Under the pieces are notes generated by a model. That model did no database searches and was not told the origin of the DNA. It was given only the letters and a program-made list of their open reading frames with translations. Position numbers and translations under genes: made by a program. Below, piece by piece: positions 11,481 through 21,988 of a DNA stretch of 64,000 nucleotides (position 1 is its first letter; each line of letters starts with the position of its first letter). The stretch is from positions 82,666 to 146,665 of the forward strand of contig WBMZ01003324.1 in assembly GCA_013400975.1 (NCBI GenBank), in the 5' to 3' direction. The DNA is from Atrichornis clamosus (lineage: Eukaryota > Chordata > Aves > Passeriformes > Menuridae).

Positions 11481-11899
11481 CACTGAAATATTCATGCCAA
11501 GCTCGCTTTGAAGGCAGCAGGATTTCTTGGAAACTTGCTGTGCCTCTTAAATGGAGCTGTCTGCTCGGCAGGGCTGCCGGGGCGTGACGGGAGGGCCTGC
11601 AGGGCTGGGCACACGCCGGGATGCGGGAGCAGCGTCCACCACCTCTGCTGGGCGACATTCCCGCCACATCCGAGGGTGTGGAGCGTGGCTGCCGGTGTCC
11701 CAGAGGGGCAGGGGAGCAGCCGTGGGTGTGCGGTGGGGAAGGGGACATTGGATTCGGGTGCTGTCACACCCCCATGCGCCCTGATGGCCCCAACAGGCCC
11801 GGGGCTGCCCCAAACACAGATATCCCTGGGTTTACTGAAGTCATGGGATCTTTTGGCCCCTGGACACTCGGCACACACAGGTAGTGTGGCACTCAGTGA
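11481..11899. other. Unique non-coding stretch
   Basis: GC-rich sequence between the CpG island and an old CR1 fragment. A few open frames are visible, none with domain similarity, and no repeats were recognised. Confidence 0.6.
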
Positions 11900-12310
11900 C
11901 AGCAAACCTGCCTTCTCTCCAGGCCACAAAGGCCTCAGTGCTGCCTGCACACAGCTCGTGCTCTGCCCACCACAACACACCACAAATCCCAATGTAATTT
12001 GCTGTCCCTCAGGCCTCTCCGTATTACTGCTCTCCAAATGTCTCTCTCCCAGTCTCCATGGTGTTAAATTATATTTCCCCAGCTGGATTACTTTGCATTT
12101 GTTCAGAATGAATTTCATTTGGCTATTTCCTTCCTATGCCTGACCCTCCTTTCCCAGTGCATTATCTTTTAGCTCTTTGTCCTCACCAGGATTTGCAGCA
12201 CCTTCCCATTTCATATCCTCTGCAAATTTAATTAACATGCTCTTTACCCTCCCTCTTCCAGATCAAATGAAGATGTTAAAGGAGAGCAGACCTGGCACAG
12301 ATCTAACCAC
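11900..12310 (-). mobile_element. Ancient CR1-clade LINE, reverse-transcriptase fragment
   Basis: On the minus strand the sequence reads as a decayed CR1 ORF2. A relic of RT motif C appears as KFAED (plus-strand 12217-12231; family KFADD). It is followed by MKFILNKCKVIQLG near 12118-12070, matching the conserved KCKVxxLG segment downstream of the catalytic motif. One of the two catalytic aspartates is lost and frameshifts break the frame, so it cannot be active. It is much more diverged than the 3'-end CR1 copies nearby. Confidence 0.75.
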
Positions 12311-12324
12311 TAACCACTAACAAC

Positions 12325-12425
12325 AATACAAGTACCTTGCACTTAAATTATGCACTTTCCATCAGAAGATTTCAAGGGCCTTTGCTGGATAAGTATAATT
12401 ATTAAAGCTGGGAACGCCGCTCCGC
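12325..12425. mobile_element. Possible ancient LINE 3' remnant
   Basis: The text CTTGCACTTAAATTATGCAC followed by CCATCAGAAGATTTCAAGGG and AAGTATAATTATTAA resembles the 3' ends of very old vertebrate L3/CR1-type LINEs. It directly follows the CR1 reverse-transcriptase fragment. The similarity is short and from memory, so the family is uncertain. Confidence 0.35.
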
Positions 12426-14109
12426 TGGGGAATTTAATATTTGAGGTCTGCCTGAGGGCGTATGTCTTGTTGACTGTTGTGTTACCACTGGCCTTGACAG
12501 TCCTGGGATCGATGTCCCTGCAGTGTTGTTGTCCCTGTCCCGCTGCTCTGGCCCCACGGATGTGGAGCTCCCTGGATGAGGGACCCCAGCTGGAACCCCC
12601 GGGTTCAGGAGAAGCGCAGGAGTGAGCTGGCAGCTGGTTCAGCAGCGTCCTCTGCTTTGATTCCAGCAAATGACTCAGTGAGACGCTGCAGTCTGGCTGA
12701 GATAGGAAATCCAGGATGCTCCAGCCTTGGCCGCCGTGGTCACGGGATGGGAACACGGGGCTCCTGGAGAGGGTGGGAGGCACAGGGGCTGTGATTCACC
12801 TGCCTTTGGGCCATGGAAGGAGGAGCTCCCAGGGCTCCTGTGGCTGGAGAGAGCAGCCCCTGGGGAGGATCACTGCCCTGGGGATGGAGCAGTGCCCCTG
12901 GGTCAGGGTGAGTTCTGAGGGTGGGTCAATCCCACCTTGTTTTCCCCTAACCACAGACTGAAGGCTTCCCCCTCCTCCTGCACCCTGCATGGGGATCACA
13001 AGCTGGATCTTCCCAAGGGAATAGAGGGCAGCCAACCGCCCAAAAAGCTTCTCTAAAATCCTGCTTTTACTTCATTTTAATAGTGACAGAAAACTGTGTG
13101 ACAACTTCAGCATAAAAGGGATTTGCAGGACACAGTTACAGAGTTCTTTACACAGGAATGGCCTTTCTTTTTCCCTCTTTTCCAACACTGAACAGCTAAA
13201 TGTTCTCCTCTTGTCAGTGCTATCTGGAAGATGGATAATGTCCACTGCTCTGTGTGACACTGTGCTCTCAAATCCCACTTGAATTCTGTGCCTGCACATA
13301 AACCTCCAACAGAATCTGCTGCTGGGACCTCCTCCAGAGCCACCTCTGAGAGGAACGATGTGTCCAGAGCATCCTGGTGGGGAGGTGCCCTAAAAAAGGG
13401 ATTTTCTGTGCTCACTGCTCAAACTTCCTCACCTTTGTGTTGCGTAAGGCAGTAAAAATTGTCCTCAGACCGAAGGAACAGAGTGTACAGAAGGAAAACT
13501 CCATGGGTGGGGTTGGGTGCCACGAGGACTCAGCATCCCTGCAGAGCCTCTTCCTAAGACTGGACAGCTTGTCCAGGGCTGGAAAAACCTGGCTTTTGGA
13601 AGATGCTTGCGTGGCCTTTCCTTTGCTTGGCTGGAATTTGTGCCTTCCTCGTAATGCTCCCCAAGTCCCCCTCTGGCCCAGGCTCCTGCCTTGCAGGGGA
13701 AATACTGTTATTGCATGGCTGTGCAGCCCCTGAGCCAGGCATTAGTCCTCCTGGCATTTTTCTCTCCTGATAAGTCAGCTCATATCCTTGATTTTCACAG
13801 CAATATTTCAGAGAGGCTAAGCGGGAATTTAGCTGCTGTTTATAACACAAGGAAAATAAACCCCAGTGCCATTTCAGGGGAATATTGATAAGGCACCGAA
13901 CGGGGGGAAGGGACTGTGAAATCCCAGCTGGAAACTGGGGCTGCCTGCCTAGCACTGGACAATGAGTTCTCAAACTGCCCCCTCCTGAAAGCAGTGGGAT
14001 TAAGAAACCAAATTTCTCGTAGGATAAACCATCCTGCATCCAGGAAAGGAATGAGCTGACGCTGCTGGAAGTTGAATTTCGTAACCTTGGCCTGAGTTTG
14101 TGGGTCAGA
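12426..14109. other. Unique non-coding stretch
   Basis: No gene is recognised. The block around 13740-13900 is AT-richer, with TTCACAGCAATATTTCAGAG and ACACAAGGAAAATAAACC, and might be an old repeat or a conserved element. The rest is ordinary GC-rich intergenic or intronic sequence. Confidence 0.6.
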
Positions 14110-14272
14110 TGTGCCAGAGCAGCTGTGGCTGCCCCACCCTGGAAGTGTCCGAGGTCAGGTTGGATGGAGCTTGGAGCAACCTGGGATAGGGGAAGGTGTC
14201 CCTGCCCATGGCAGGGGGTTGGGATGAGATGGGCTTTAGGAATTCCAACCCAAACCGGTCTGGGATTCCAGG
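14110..14272 (+). mobile_element. CR1 LINE 3' end, truncated
   Basis: About 160 bp of CR1 3' sequence in plus orientation, starting near CAGAGCAGCTGTGGCTGCCC and ending at CCAACCCAAACCGGTCTGGG. The octamer tail is reduced to GATTCC. A short deletion removes the usual CCCTGGATC block after GCCCC. It is non-coding. Confidence 0.9.
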
Positions 14273-15649
14273 TAGTTCCTGCAGCAATGGGCTCTGACCC
14301 TACCACTGATAACTAACGAGTTAACCCTTAATCAGCAACTAATATCGCCATTTCTCTTTTCTAAATGAGTTTCCTTGCTCTACCACAAGCAGTTGGGACC
14401 CTTTGCTATTTTCTCTGCCTCTTAAGTCAAATTTGCAGCACACAGCAGCAGTGGCACCCAAATTTTCACTCAGGCCATGAATCAGGTGAGATGAGGAGAG
14501 CAAGTCCCCCCAATATTCACCTTTTCCAGCACAATGGGTTTTCTCCACACCTGCAATATCCACCCTCCTCTGTGGCCAGGCCCGCTCCGGCGCTGGTGCT
14601 GTGCTGGAGATGGGAGATAGCGCGTCCTCCTGCACATCAAAGTCAGGATTTTTTCCCTTTCCTCGCTGTTCTCTGCACAATTTATTATCAGGGAGTTGTG
14701 CCAATCTCCTGCGCGTGGCTCGCGCTCGCTCCGAGCCGCTCTCGCTGTCGGGATCTGGGGAAGGCACTGCTGCTGCTTTGGATTAATTCAATCCAGGTAA
14801 AGTTGTCTGGGCTGTGAATTGTCCCCTTCTCAGTGCCAAGTCTGCTTGGCCAGGTTATCACTCCTCAGGAGCAGCAGCCAGCTCCTCCCAAAGTGCACGT
14901 GGAAATTCCCGCTGAGGTGTGGAGGGTCTGCCTCGGAGAGGGGGGAAATTGGAAATTAGGGAGCGGGGAGGAATGAGGTGGAGAGCCCCAAAAGCCTGAC
15001 AGCTGTGGCACGGGGGCAGCTGCTTCCTGGGTAAATTCTCAGTGCTGTGAATTCCGTTTTGTCCTGGTAAATTATTAATCCAGCAATAAAAACACCCCCC
15101 TTTGCCAGGCCCCAAAGCCACTCTCCAGTGGCTTTTATCTCCCACCACATCCCAGAGGAGCCTGAGCACAGGCATGGAACAGAGGGGAGGGGATGGTCCC
15201 AGGGGAGCAGCCAGGGATGCATTTGTGTCCCTGAGCTGCTGGGTGTCCTGCATCCCAGGAAAACACACCCGGGCACAGCGCTGGGCTGTCCCAGCAGTGA
15301 GGACACAGCTGTGCCACTGCCAGGTGGCAGCTGGAATTTGGGAGCAGTTGGCACCCAGAGGGCACCGAGGATGGGGCAGTGCTGCAGTCTCCCATGGGAG
15401 CATCACCTGGGGGGTCTGGGCTCACTCCCACACCTCCCAGTGGGGCCAAGAAATTCCCTGGCTCCCAGAAACCCAAGGCTCTTTTGGCCAGGTGCAGTTA
15501 AAGCTCCTCGGATCCTGCCCCTGGATCGTGTCCCTTGGGGTGGCTCTGCTGGGGCAGGTGTGGGGAATGTTGTGGTCTGAGTGGGAATGAGCAGAGGCAC
15601 GGGGAGAATGGGAAACACCAGCAGGATCATGGGATGGCAGAGCAAGGAG
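14273..15649. other. Unique non-coding stretch
   Basis: No gene or repeat is recognised. A CpG-rich patch occurs around 14690-14760. Overlapping open frames of 110-180 codons between 14858 and 15590 on both strands have no domain similarity and mirror one another, as expected for stop-poor GC-rich DNA. Confidence 0.6.
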
Positions 15650-15770
15650 CAGAGGGATGGGGTTTGGAGCAACCTGGGCTACTGGGAGGCGTCCCTGCCC
15701 ATGGCAGGGTTGGAATGGGATGAGCCTTAAGGTCCCTTCCAAGCCAAACTAGTCTGGATTCTGTGACTGG
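15650..15770 (+). mobile_element. CR1 LINE 3' end, very short
   Basis: About 115 bp of CR1 3' terminus in plus orientation: GGTTTGGAGCAACCTGGGCT, TGTCCCTGCCCATGGCAGGG written here as CGTCCC..., CCTTAAGGTCCCTTCCAAGC, and a worn tail GATTCTGTGA. It is 5'-truncated. Confidence 0.88.
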
Positions 15771-17102
15771 GAGCCTCTGCTCCATGAGGGTCCTGGATTT
15801 GTGGGTACACCCAGTCTCTGTGCCGACTTCCCTCTGTACCCCAGGATGAAGTGGAGCACATCTCCCTGGAAAACCCAGGGGCAGCTTCCGAAATGCCCTG
15901 GGAATGATAAGCCCTCCTTCTCCAGCACCTGCAAAGCCCAGTGATGCCGAGTGCTTCACCCCTGCCTGCCCCCAGCTGGGCTCTCTGCCATCCCCACCCT
16001 GCTCCCGTCCCACTGTCCTGCTGCTTTGTGCCAAGCTCTCCATCCCAAGGCTCCTTTTGGAAGCAGAGAGATCCCATTTTGTGATTTATGTGTGAAAAAA
16101 CCCACCCTAATATCCTAGACAGACACCTGGGAGCATCCAGGTGACCTGAGCTGTTCCCAGATTCTCCTTTTTGCATCCTTGCCCCCTGCTTTAGTCCCTA
16201 CAGAGCTGCACTTGTGATGTCCCCGTCCTGTGAGCAGAGCTGGGGCAGCCTGAGGGCAGAGGCAGCAGAGCCCCCCAGATGGGAGAAAATTCTCCAGAGG
16301 TGACAGAGCCCCCCCCGAGCTCAGAAGGAAGAAATGCTTTTCCCAGGAATTGTCTGCAGAGCTCCTGAAGAAACGAGAGCAAAATAAAGTCCAGGCTGGG
16401 TGGAGGTGGAACAGCCCTGCCTCCCACGGAGAGGCATCAGCAATATCTGGGTTGTCCCTGCGTGGTGCCACCGCTCTGGGAGGAGAGTTTAGAGGGGGTC
16501 CCGTGCCAGTGTGTGAGGCTGGAGTAAGGAAAACATCTCCGTGGGAAAAGGAGATGGGAGTTTTTCGGGTGGTAGATGGGGAATTATGCATGGGGGGAGC
16601 AGGATATGGGTTACAGCAGGGTTGAGCAGGAGCTGCCACAAAAAAAGGAAAATACCGGGAACGGGAATGCCCAGCAGCAGCTTGGCCAGAGCAGACGAGC
16701 TCAGTGTTACCAGACAGAGCTCTGCTTCCATGCGGAATGGCCCGGGAATGCTCACCAGGGGCTCTCTGGAGTCTCCTCCGTGAGGTTCTGTACCCTACAA
16801 GAGCTTTTTTAGCTGAAGAAAACCACAGCACAAAGTCTGGCTGGTTTGAAACCAGAAGACAGATTTGTCTGAAGGATTGTGCAGGAGGAAAACCTCTGGA
16901 GCCAAGGTCAGTCACCGGGAGCCCTCGGAGGGCACGGCTGACACGGCCACCACCGCCTGGCTGAGGGGACAATTTCTGTGGCACTGTTGTGGTGGTGGAG
17001 CCTGGGGAGGGGACACCAGCACCAGGGAATCACCGGCCAGCCTTCCCACTCCTTCCCTGGAGAGGCTGCAGTGAGAGCTCGGCGTGGATTTCTCCTCCAA
17101 GA
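15771..17102. other. Unique non-coding stretch
   Basis: A 289-codon stop-free stretch runs on the minus strand (16115-16984), with smaller plus-strand frames overlapping it. The predicted peptide has no recognisable domain, biased composition and no supporting splice or promoter context, so it is not annotated as a gene. No transposon was recognised. Confidence 0.55.
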
Positions 17103-17424
17103 GAGATGGAGAGAGGCTGTTTACAAGGAATGGAGGGACAGGACACAGGGCATGGCTTCCCACTGCCAGAGGGCAGGGTTCGAGGGGATATTGGGAAGGA
17201 ATTCCTCCCTGTGAGGGTGGGGAGGCCCTGGCACAGGGTACCCAGAGAAGCTGTGGCTGCCCCTGGATCCCTGGAAGTGTCCAAGGCCAGGCTGGACGGG
17301 GCTTGGAGCACCCTGGGATAGTGGGAGGTGTCCCTGCCCATGGCAGGGGTGGCACTGGATGGGCTTTAAGGCTTTTAAGGTCCTTCCAACCCAAGCCAGT
17401 CTGTGATCCTGTGATTCCATGATC
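17103..17424 (+). mobile_element. CR1 LINE 3' end
   Basis: About 320 bp in plus orientation, reaching further 5' than most plus copies here: GAGATGGAGAGAGGCTGTTT, GGATGGAGGGACAGGACACA (here as aatggaggg...), GCTTCCCACTGCCAGAGGGC, GATATTGGGAAGGAATTCCT, then the usual terminal blocks and a tail GTGATTCCATGATC. It closely matches the copies at 4078 and 27440, so it is the same young subfamily. Confidence 0.95.
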
Positions 17425-18771
17425 TGTTCTTGCCATTTTAAATGCTGGGGAACAAGGATTGCCCCGGACCTTCCTCCCCAAGGATGGCACCTGAGGTGCC
17501 CTTCAGCATTCCCTCATCCTGTGCTCCGGCAGGGACCCAGTGCTGGATCTCCTGTTGAAGCAGAAGCTCTGCTTGCGCTGCCTTTCCTCCTGCCCTTCTC
17601 CAGGTGACCGGGAATCCCTCCCTTCCCCTCCCTGCCCGCTGGCAGCTCGGCACCAGGAGTTCTGCAGCCCTTTCCAGTCGCTTAGCCCGGCTCCCCGGGA
17701 TGTCACCGACACCAGCACCGATGTCACCTCGGATCGCGGCCCGGCTGCGCCGCGTGTCACCTCGGCACAGGGTGAACCACGGAGAGCTCCGCAGCCAGCC
17801 GAGCAGAAAGCACAGCATATGTCAGCCCTCCTTATGTTTACAGGAGAGAACATCACCTGGCATCACCAGAGACAAGGGCACACGTTGAGTGATCTCCTCC
17901 TTGGGAACCGGCAGCCCAAGGACAGCCCGTGGAGCTTCCCTGAGCCGGGGAGTGGCTTCCCTACAGCCATTTCCATCATCGCGGGACTCAGAATGGGAAA
18001 ACACATTCCTCCAGGGCACCACGAGTGTGAAACCACCTGAAGGCAGAGCCCAGCCTGGTCTGTCTGGTCCTGGGGAGATTTAATTGCTGCAAACTCTCCC
18101 CGCAGTGCTCGTGTGCTTTGCTGCATCCCCAGGAGCTTGGCACCCTTTTCATCACCAGCTCCCTCTTTAACATCCGTCACTTAGAACTGCTCCTCCTGCA
18201 CTGGTTTTGCTCTTGTATTCCCAGCCCTTGCTCCCCTCCAGCACTGCTCCTTCAGAGCCCTGGGAGAGCTGCACTCCTGGTCATAGGGCCCAGAAATCCA
18301 AGGTGGATGGGCAGGGAAATGAGCTTATCCCCGTCTCTTTGAAGATCTTTGGATTCCTGTTGCTTTGGCTCCTGTCTCGGGCGCAGGAACACACAGGACC
18401 TGAGGGCTCCTCTCTCTGCCACATGGTATCCCGTGATGGATCTGCACTGTCCGTGTGAACGTGGCCTGCTCAGGTCCTTGGAGGAGCATCACCCTTCCCA
18501 GCGCTGCTCAAGTGCCAGGAATCACCTGCAGCCTCCAGTGCTGGGGGAAATGGGTCTGTGGCTGGTTTTTGGCCGTTCCCAGGTGCTCTCACACTGGGAT
18601 GTTGGCCCTTCCAGTGCTCCTGAAGGAACACAGGGTCCAGTCAGACGGCAGAGACAGGGCAGGGGATGCTGAGCCACGGCAGGATTTGTGGATCTCCCAC
18701 CTGGATGTTATGAGTGCTGAATCCAATTTGAACCTTTCTATTATGTGCTGGTGCCATTAGTGCTGTTACAC
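17425..18771. other. Unique non-coding stretch
   Basis: No gene is recognised. A CpG-richer patch at about 17690-17770 contains three GATGTCACC or TGTCACC repeats. An AT-richer block at about 17815-17890 holds TTATGTTTACAGGAG. The remainder is featureless. Confidence 0.6.
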
Positions 18772-19330
18772 AATGGTGGAATCGTGGGATCCCGGAATGG
18801 TGTGGGTTGGAAGGGACCTCAAAGCCCATCCAGTCCCACCCCCTGCCATGGGCAGGGCCACCTCCCCCTATCCCAGCGGCTCCAAGCCCCGTCCAACCTG
18901 GCCTTGGGCACTTCCAGGGATCCAGGGGCAGCCACAGCTTCTCTGGGCACCCTGTGCCAGGGCCTCCCCACCCTCACAGGGAAGGATTCCTTCCCAATAT
19001 CCCATCTACCCCTGCCCTCTGGCAGTGGGAAGTCATTCCCTGTGTCCTGTCCCTCCAGCCCTTGTCCCCAGTCCCTCTCCAGCTCTCCTGGAGCCCCTTT
19101 AGGCCCTGGAAGGGGCTCTGAGCTCTCCCTGGAGCCTTCTCCTCTCCAGGTGAACACCCCCAGCTCTCCCAGCCTGGCTCCAGAGGGGCTCCAGCCCTCA
19201 GAGCATCTCCGTGGCCTCCTCTGGACTCTCTCCAGCAGCTCCACGCCCTGCTGATGTTGGACTCAGAGCTGGAGGCGGCTCTGCAGGGGTTCTCAGGAGG
19301 GCAGAGTAGAGGGGGACAATTCCCTGCCTT
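18772..19330 (-). mobile_element. CR1 LINE 3' region, ~550 bp copy
   Basis: A minus-orientation copy with its 3' end at the left (GAATGGTGTGGGTTGGAAGG) running through the full 3' region and into the end of ORF2: CTTTAGGCCCTGGAAGGGGC, GAGCATCTCCGTGGCCTCCT and GGACTCTCTCCAGCAGCTCC. It ends near GAGGGCAGAGTAGAGGGG. It is one of four minus-strand copies here whose 5' limits fall in nearly the same element position. A stretch near 19240 diverges from the sister copies. Confidence 0.95.
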
Positions 19331-21470
19331 CACCTGCTCATCTAAGCCGTGCCTGTTGGCTCTGCTCTGCATTCCCATGGGAATCTGAGGCTGTCTGGGC
19401 TCGCGGGAGGTGTGAGGGGCTGGGAATTCTGAGCCCGTGCCTGGCACACCTGTAATGAGGATGATTGAAGGCTGAGTGCAGGATGATACAGAACAATATA
19501 AGTAAGTGGTTTTAGTGTCAGCAATCTTCAAACTTGCTGTCAAAGGGAACATTTAAACGATTTTCCTGCTACTCCGACGCATTCAGGTTATATTTATACC
19601 CAGAGAAAACTGGTGCTATAAATGTCAGGTTTGGAGAAGGGCTGGCTGCATCCATCAGAGGAGGAATTAGAAAGCAGGGAGGAATGATGTATCATTGCCA
19701 GCTGACGGACCTGTCTGCAAAGAAAATCCCTGAGGCCTGCTCTGTGGCAGGGAATGTCCCGGGCCGGGCTGTTTGGGACACCCTGGGTTTGCACACGGAG
19801 CAGGGATGAGCTGGCCAGAGCTTGGAGCTGGAGGTGCCTGAAGTGTTTCCAAGGCAGCTTTTAGCCAAACAGAAGAGAACCATAAAAAATGGGAATAATT
19901 CTGTTTTCCTGGAGTGACAATAAAAATAAAAGAGGTTATAAAGAAATTTTGCACTGCCCACTGTTCAGAAGCTTTGTATTTTCTCCCAGGCTTGTTCCCA
20001 GTGTAGTTTTCAGTGGTTTCCAGCCACCCTTTGTGGTGTCCCCTGAGTGTCTTGTCCCTGTCTGGGAATCTGCTCCCTGTTTTTCCCAGCAGCCAGGCTG
20101 TGCATCAAGTCCCTCACCTCACTGGCCTTTGGAAAACCCTGGGAATCCTGATGGTCCTGCTGCCATCCTTGCAGCTGGAGGGTGGGCCTGGCCCTTCTCC
20201 ATCCCAGGGGTTTGGCTTCACCCTTTGGATCTCTGCTGGAAGTGCTGGTTTCGGCTCCCAGCCCCAGCACTGCCCAGGCTGGCAGGAATTCCGAAGTATT
20301 GGTGGGCACTGAGAGCCCCTTGTCCTAAATAACCCCTCTCAGGAGTCTCCCTTCTCCAGAGCATCCCCATCCAGTTCCCACAGAGCTGGTTTCCTGTTCC
20401 CCCAAACTGGGGGAAGGCGAGAGACACAGCAGGGAATATTCAGAAAGGGAGGATACAGGGAGCTGGAGCAGCACAGGACGTGCAGATGTTGGGAGGGTGG
20501 AGGTGGAGGACTTGGACCTTGTTATCCCTCCAGGAATGGCCTGGCACCTGCGTTTGGGGAGTCAGACCAAGCAGAGGGGGTGATGTGTGAGGATGTGTGG
20601 GGAGGTGGGATCCACACTGGGAATTGCAAAAGCTTTGTGAATTCCTGGGCTGGCTGCAGGAAGCCAGAGCTTTCAGAAAGTCCTTTAGGATCTCTCAGGT
20701 AATGAGGGATGGTTCTCCAAGAATTTGACCTGGAGCTGGGCCAGTTGGGAAGGTGGGCATCCTGCAGCTCAGACACCCCTCAGTGGGAAAGGCTGGATGC
20801 TTTCATCCTGAGGGCCTTTTCCCAATCCTGCCATCTGTGTGATGATTTTCCTCAGGACCAGGCATTCCAAAGGGCGATTCCATGACACCTGGAGCAGGGA
20901 AGGCACCTGCACAGCCCAGGTTTCCCTGCTGATGTGAGCGGAGGTGGTGACATCGCACACCTGATGTCAGCACCTCACCCTGGGCACGGCTGCCCCGGAG
21001 CCCTGACCCAGCACAAACCCTCCCTGCTGGTTTGGGTTTGCTTCTCCCCTGCACACTTCCTGCCATATCCTGCCTTGCCCGCCCTTTTCCAGCCGGGGTG
21101 AGCTTGGAATAAATGGTGTGTGGTTTGCTGTTGCAAATGTGACAGAAATATGATCGTGTATTCAAACATAATGCAGGGCAAATTGGCCCTGGCAGGTGAG
21201 GCAGCAGCACACGGCTCCTGCTAAATGGGAGGGCTCCCTGAAACCCAGTTAATTGCTGGGCAGAAAACACAAACAAACAAGAGGAAAAAACCTGCCATTC
21301 CCAAGAAGCTTTGGTGGAGCGGCGGGAAATCATTCCTGGGTCAGTTAACGGGTTGTGCTGACAGGTCTGAGAGCAGAAAAAGGTCATCACTGCAGGGGGG
21401 TGGGAGGCAGGAGGGGATTCCACTGGCAGATGCAACAGGAGCTCATCTGAAACCTCCTCCAGCTCTTCCT
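19331..21470. other. Unique non-coding stretch
   Basis: No gene is recognised. An AT-richer block at about 19530-19700 includes ATTCAGGTTATATTTATACC and TGATGTATCATTGCCAG and might be conserved. A second AT-rich segment is at 19875-19960. Open frames up to 247 codons near 20803-21546 on the minus strand run through the ATCC repeat and look spurious. Confidence 0.6.
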
Positions 21471-21516
21471 CCCCCATCCACCCATCCATCCATCCATCCA
21501 TCCATCCATCCATCCC
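21471..21516. repeat. (ATCC)n microsatellite
   Basis: A tetranucleotide run of about ten ATCC/CATC units with one early interruption (CCATCCACCC). Likely polymorphic in length. It generates the SIHPSIHP-like and GWMDGWMD-like peptides in open frames that cross it. Confidence 0.97.
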
Positions 21517-21850
21517 CGACACTTGTGCCTCCTGCCTCGGAGCCATCTGCCCTTACAAAACACTCTGGGAACGAGCCCAGGCAGCCGCTGCCAAACCTGG
21601 AGCTTTGCAAAGGCAAAAGGCAGGGCTGGGGCACTCCCTTTGGTGTGCACCACGTGTCAGCCAGCCCTGCTGCCAGGATGCCCGGGGGCATGGCCTCTGC
21701 CGGCACCCCGGGCATCCCAGAGGGATCCTGCCTCCATCCTGTCCATCCCGAATGGAACAGCCGGAACTGCCCCAGCCCATCCCTTGCTGCTCTGCCTCAC
21801 CCAACACAGTGAGTGTAGGCACAGTGCATGCAGGTAAGTTGGGAATTTGC

Positions 21851-21988
21851 ATCACAGAATCCCAGAATTGGGTTGGAAGGACCTTAAAGCCCATCCCATC
21901 CCACCCCCAGCTGTGGGCAGGGACACCTTCCACTATCCCAGGGTGCTCCAAGCCCCGTCCAACCTGGCCTTGGACACTTCCAGGATGA
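21851..21988 (-). mobile_element. CR1 LINE 3' end, short
   Basis: About 135 bp in minus orientation: AATCCCAGAATTGGGTTGGA, AGGACCTTAAAGCCCATCCC, CTGTGGGCAGGGACACCTTC, CCGTCCAACCTGGCCTTGGA, ending at ACACTTCCAGGATGATC. It stops abruptly, just before an A10 run. Strong match to the young CR1 3' end. Confidence 0.93.

Noticed and set aside
16115..16984. 289-codon minus-strand open frame
   Set aside because: No recognisable domain, biased composition, overlapping frames on the other strand, and no promoter or splice context.
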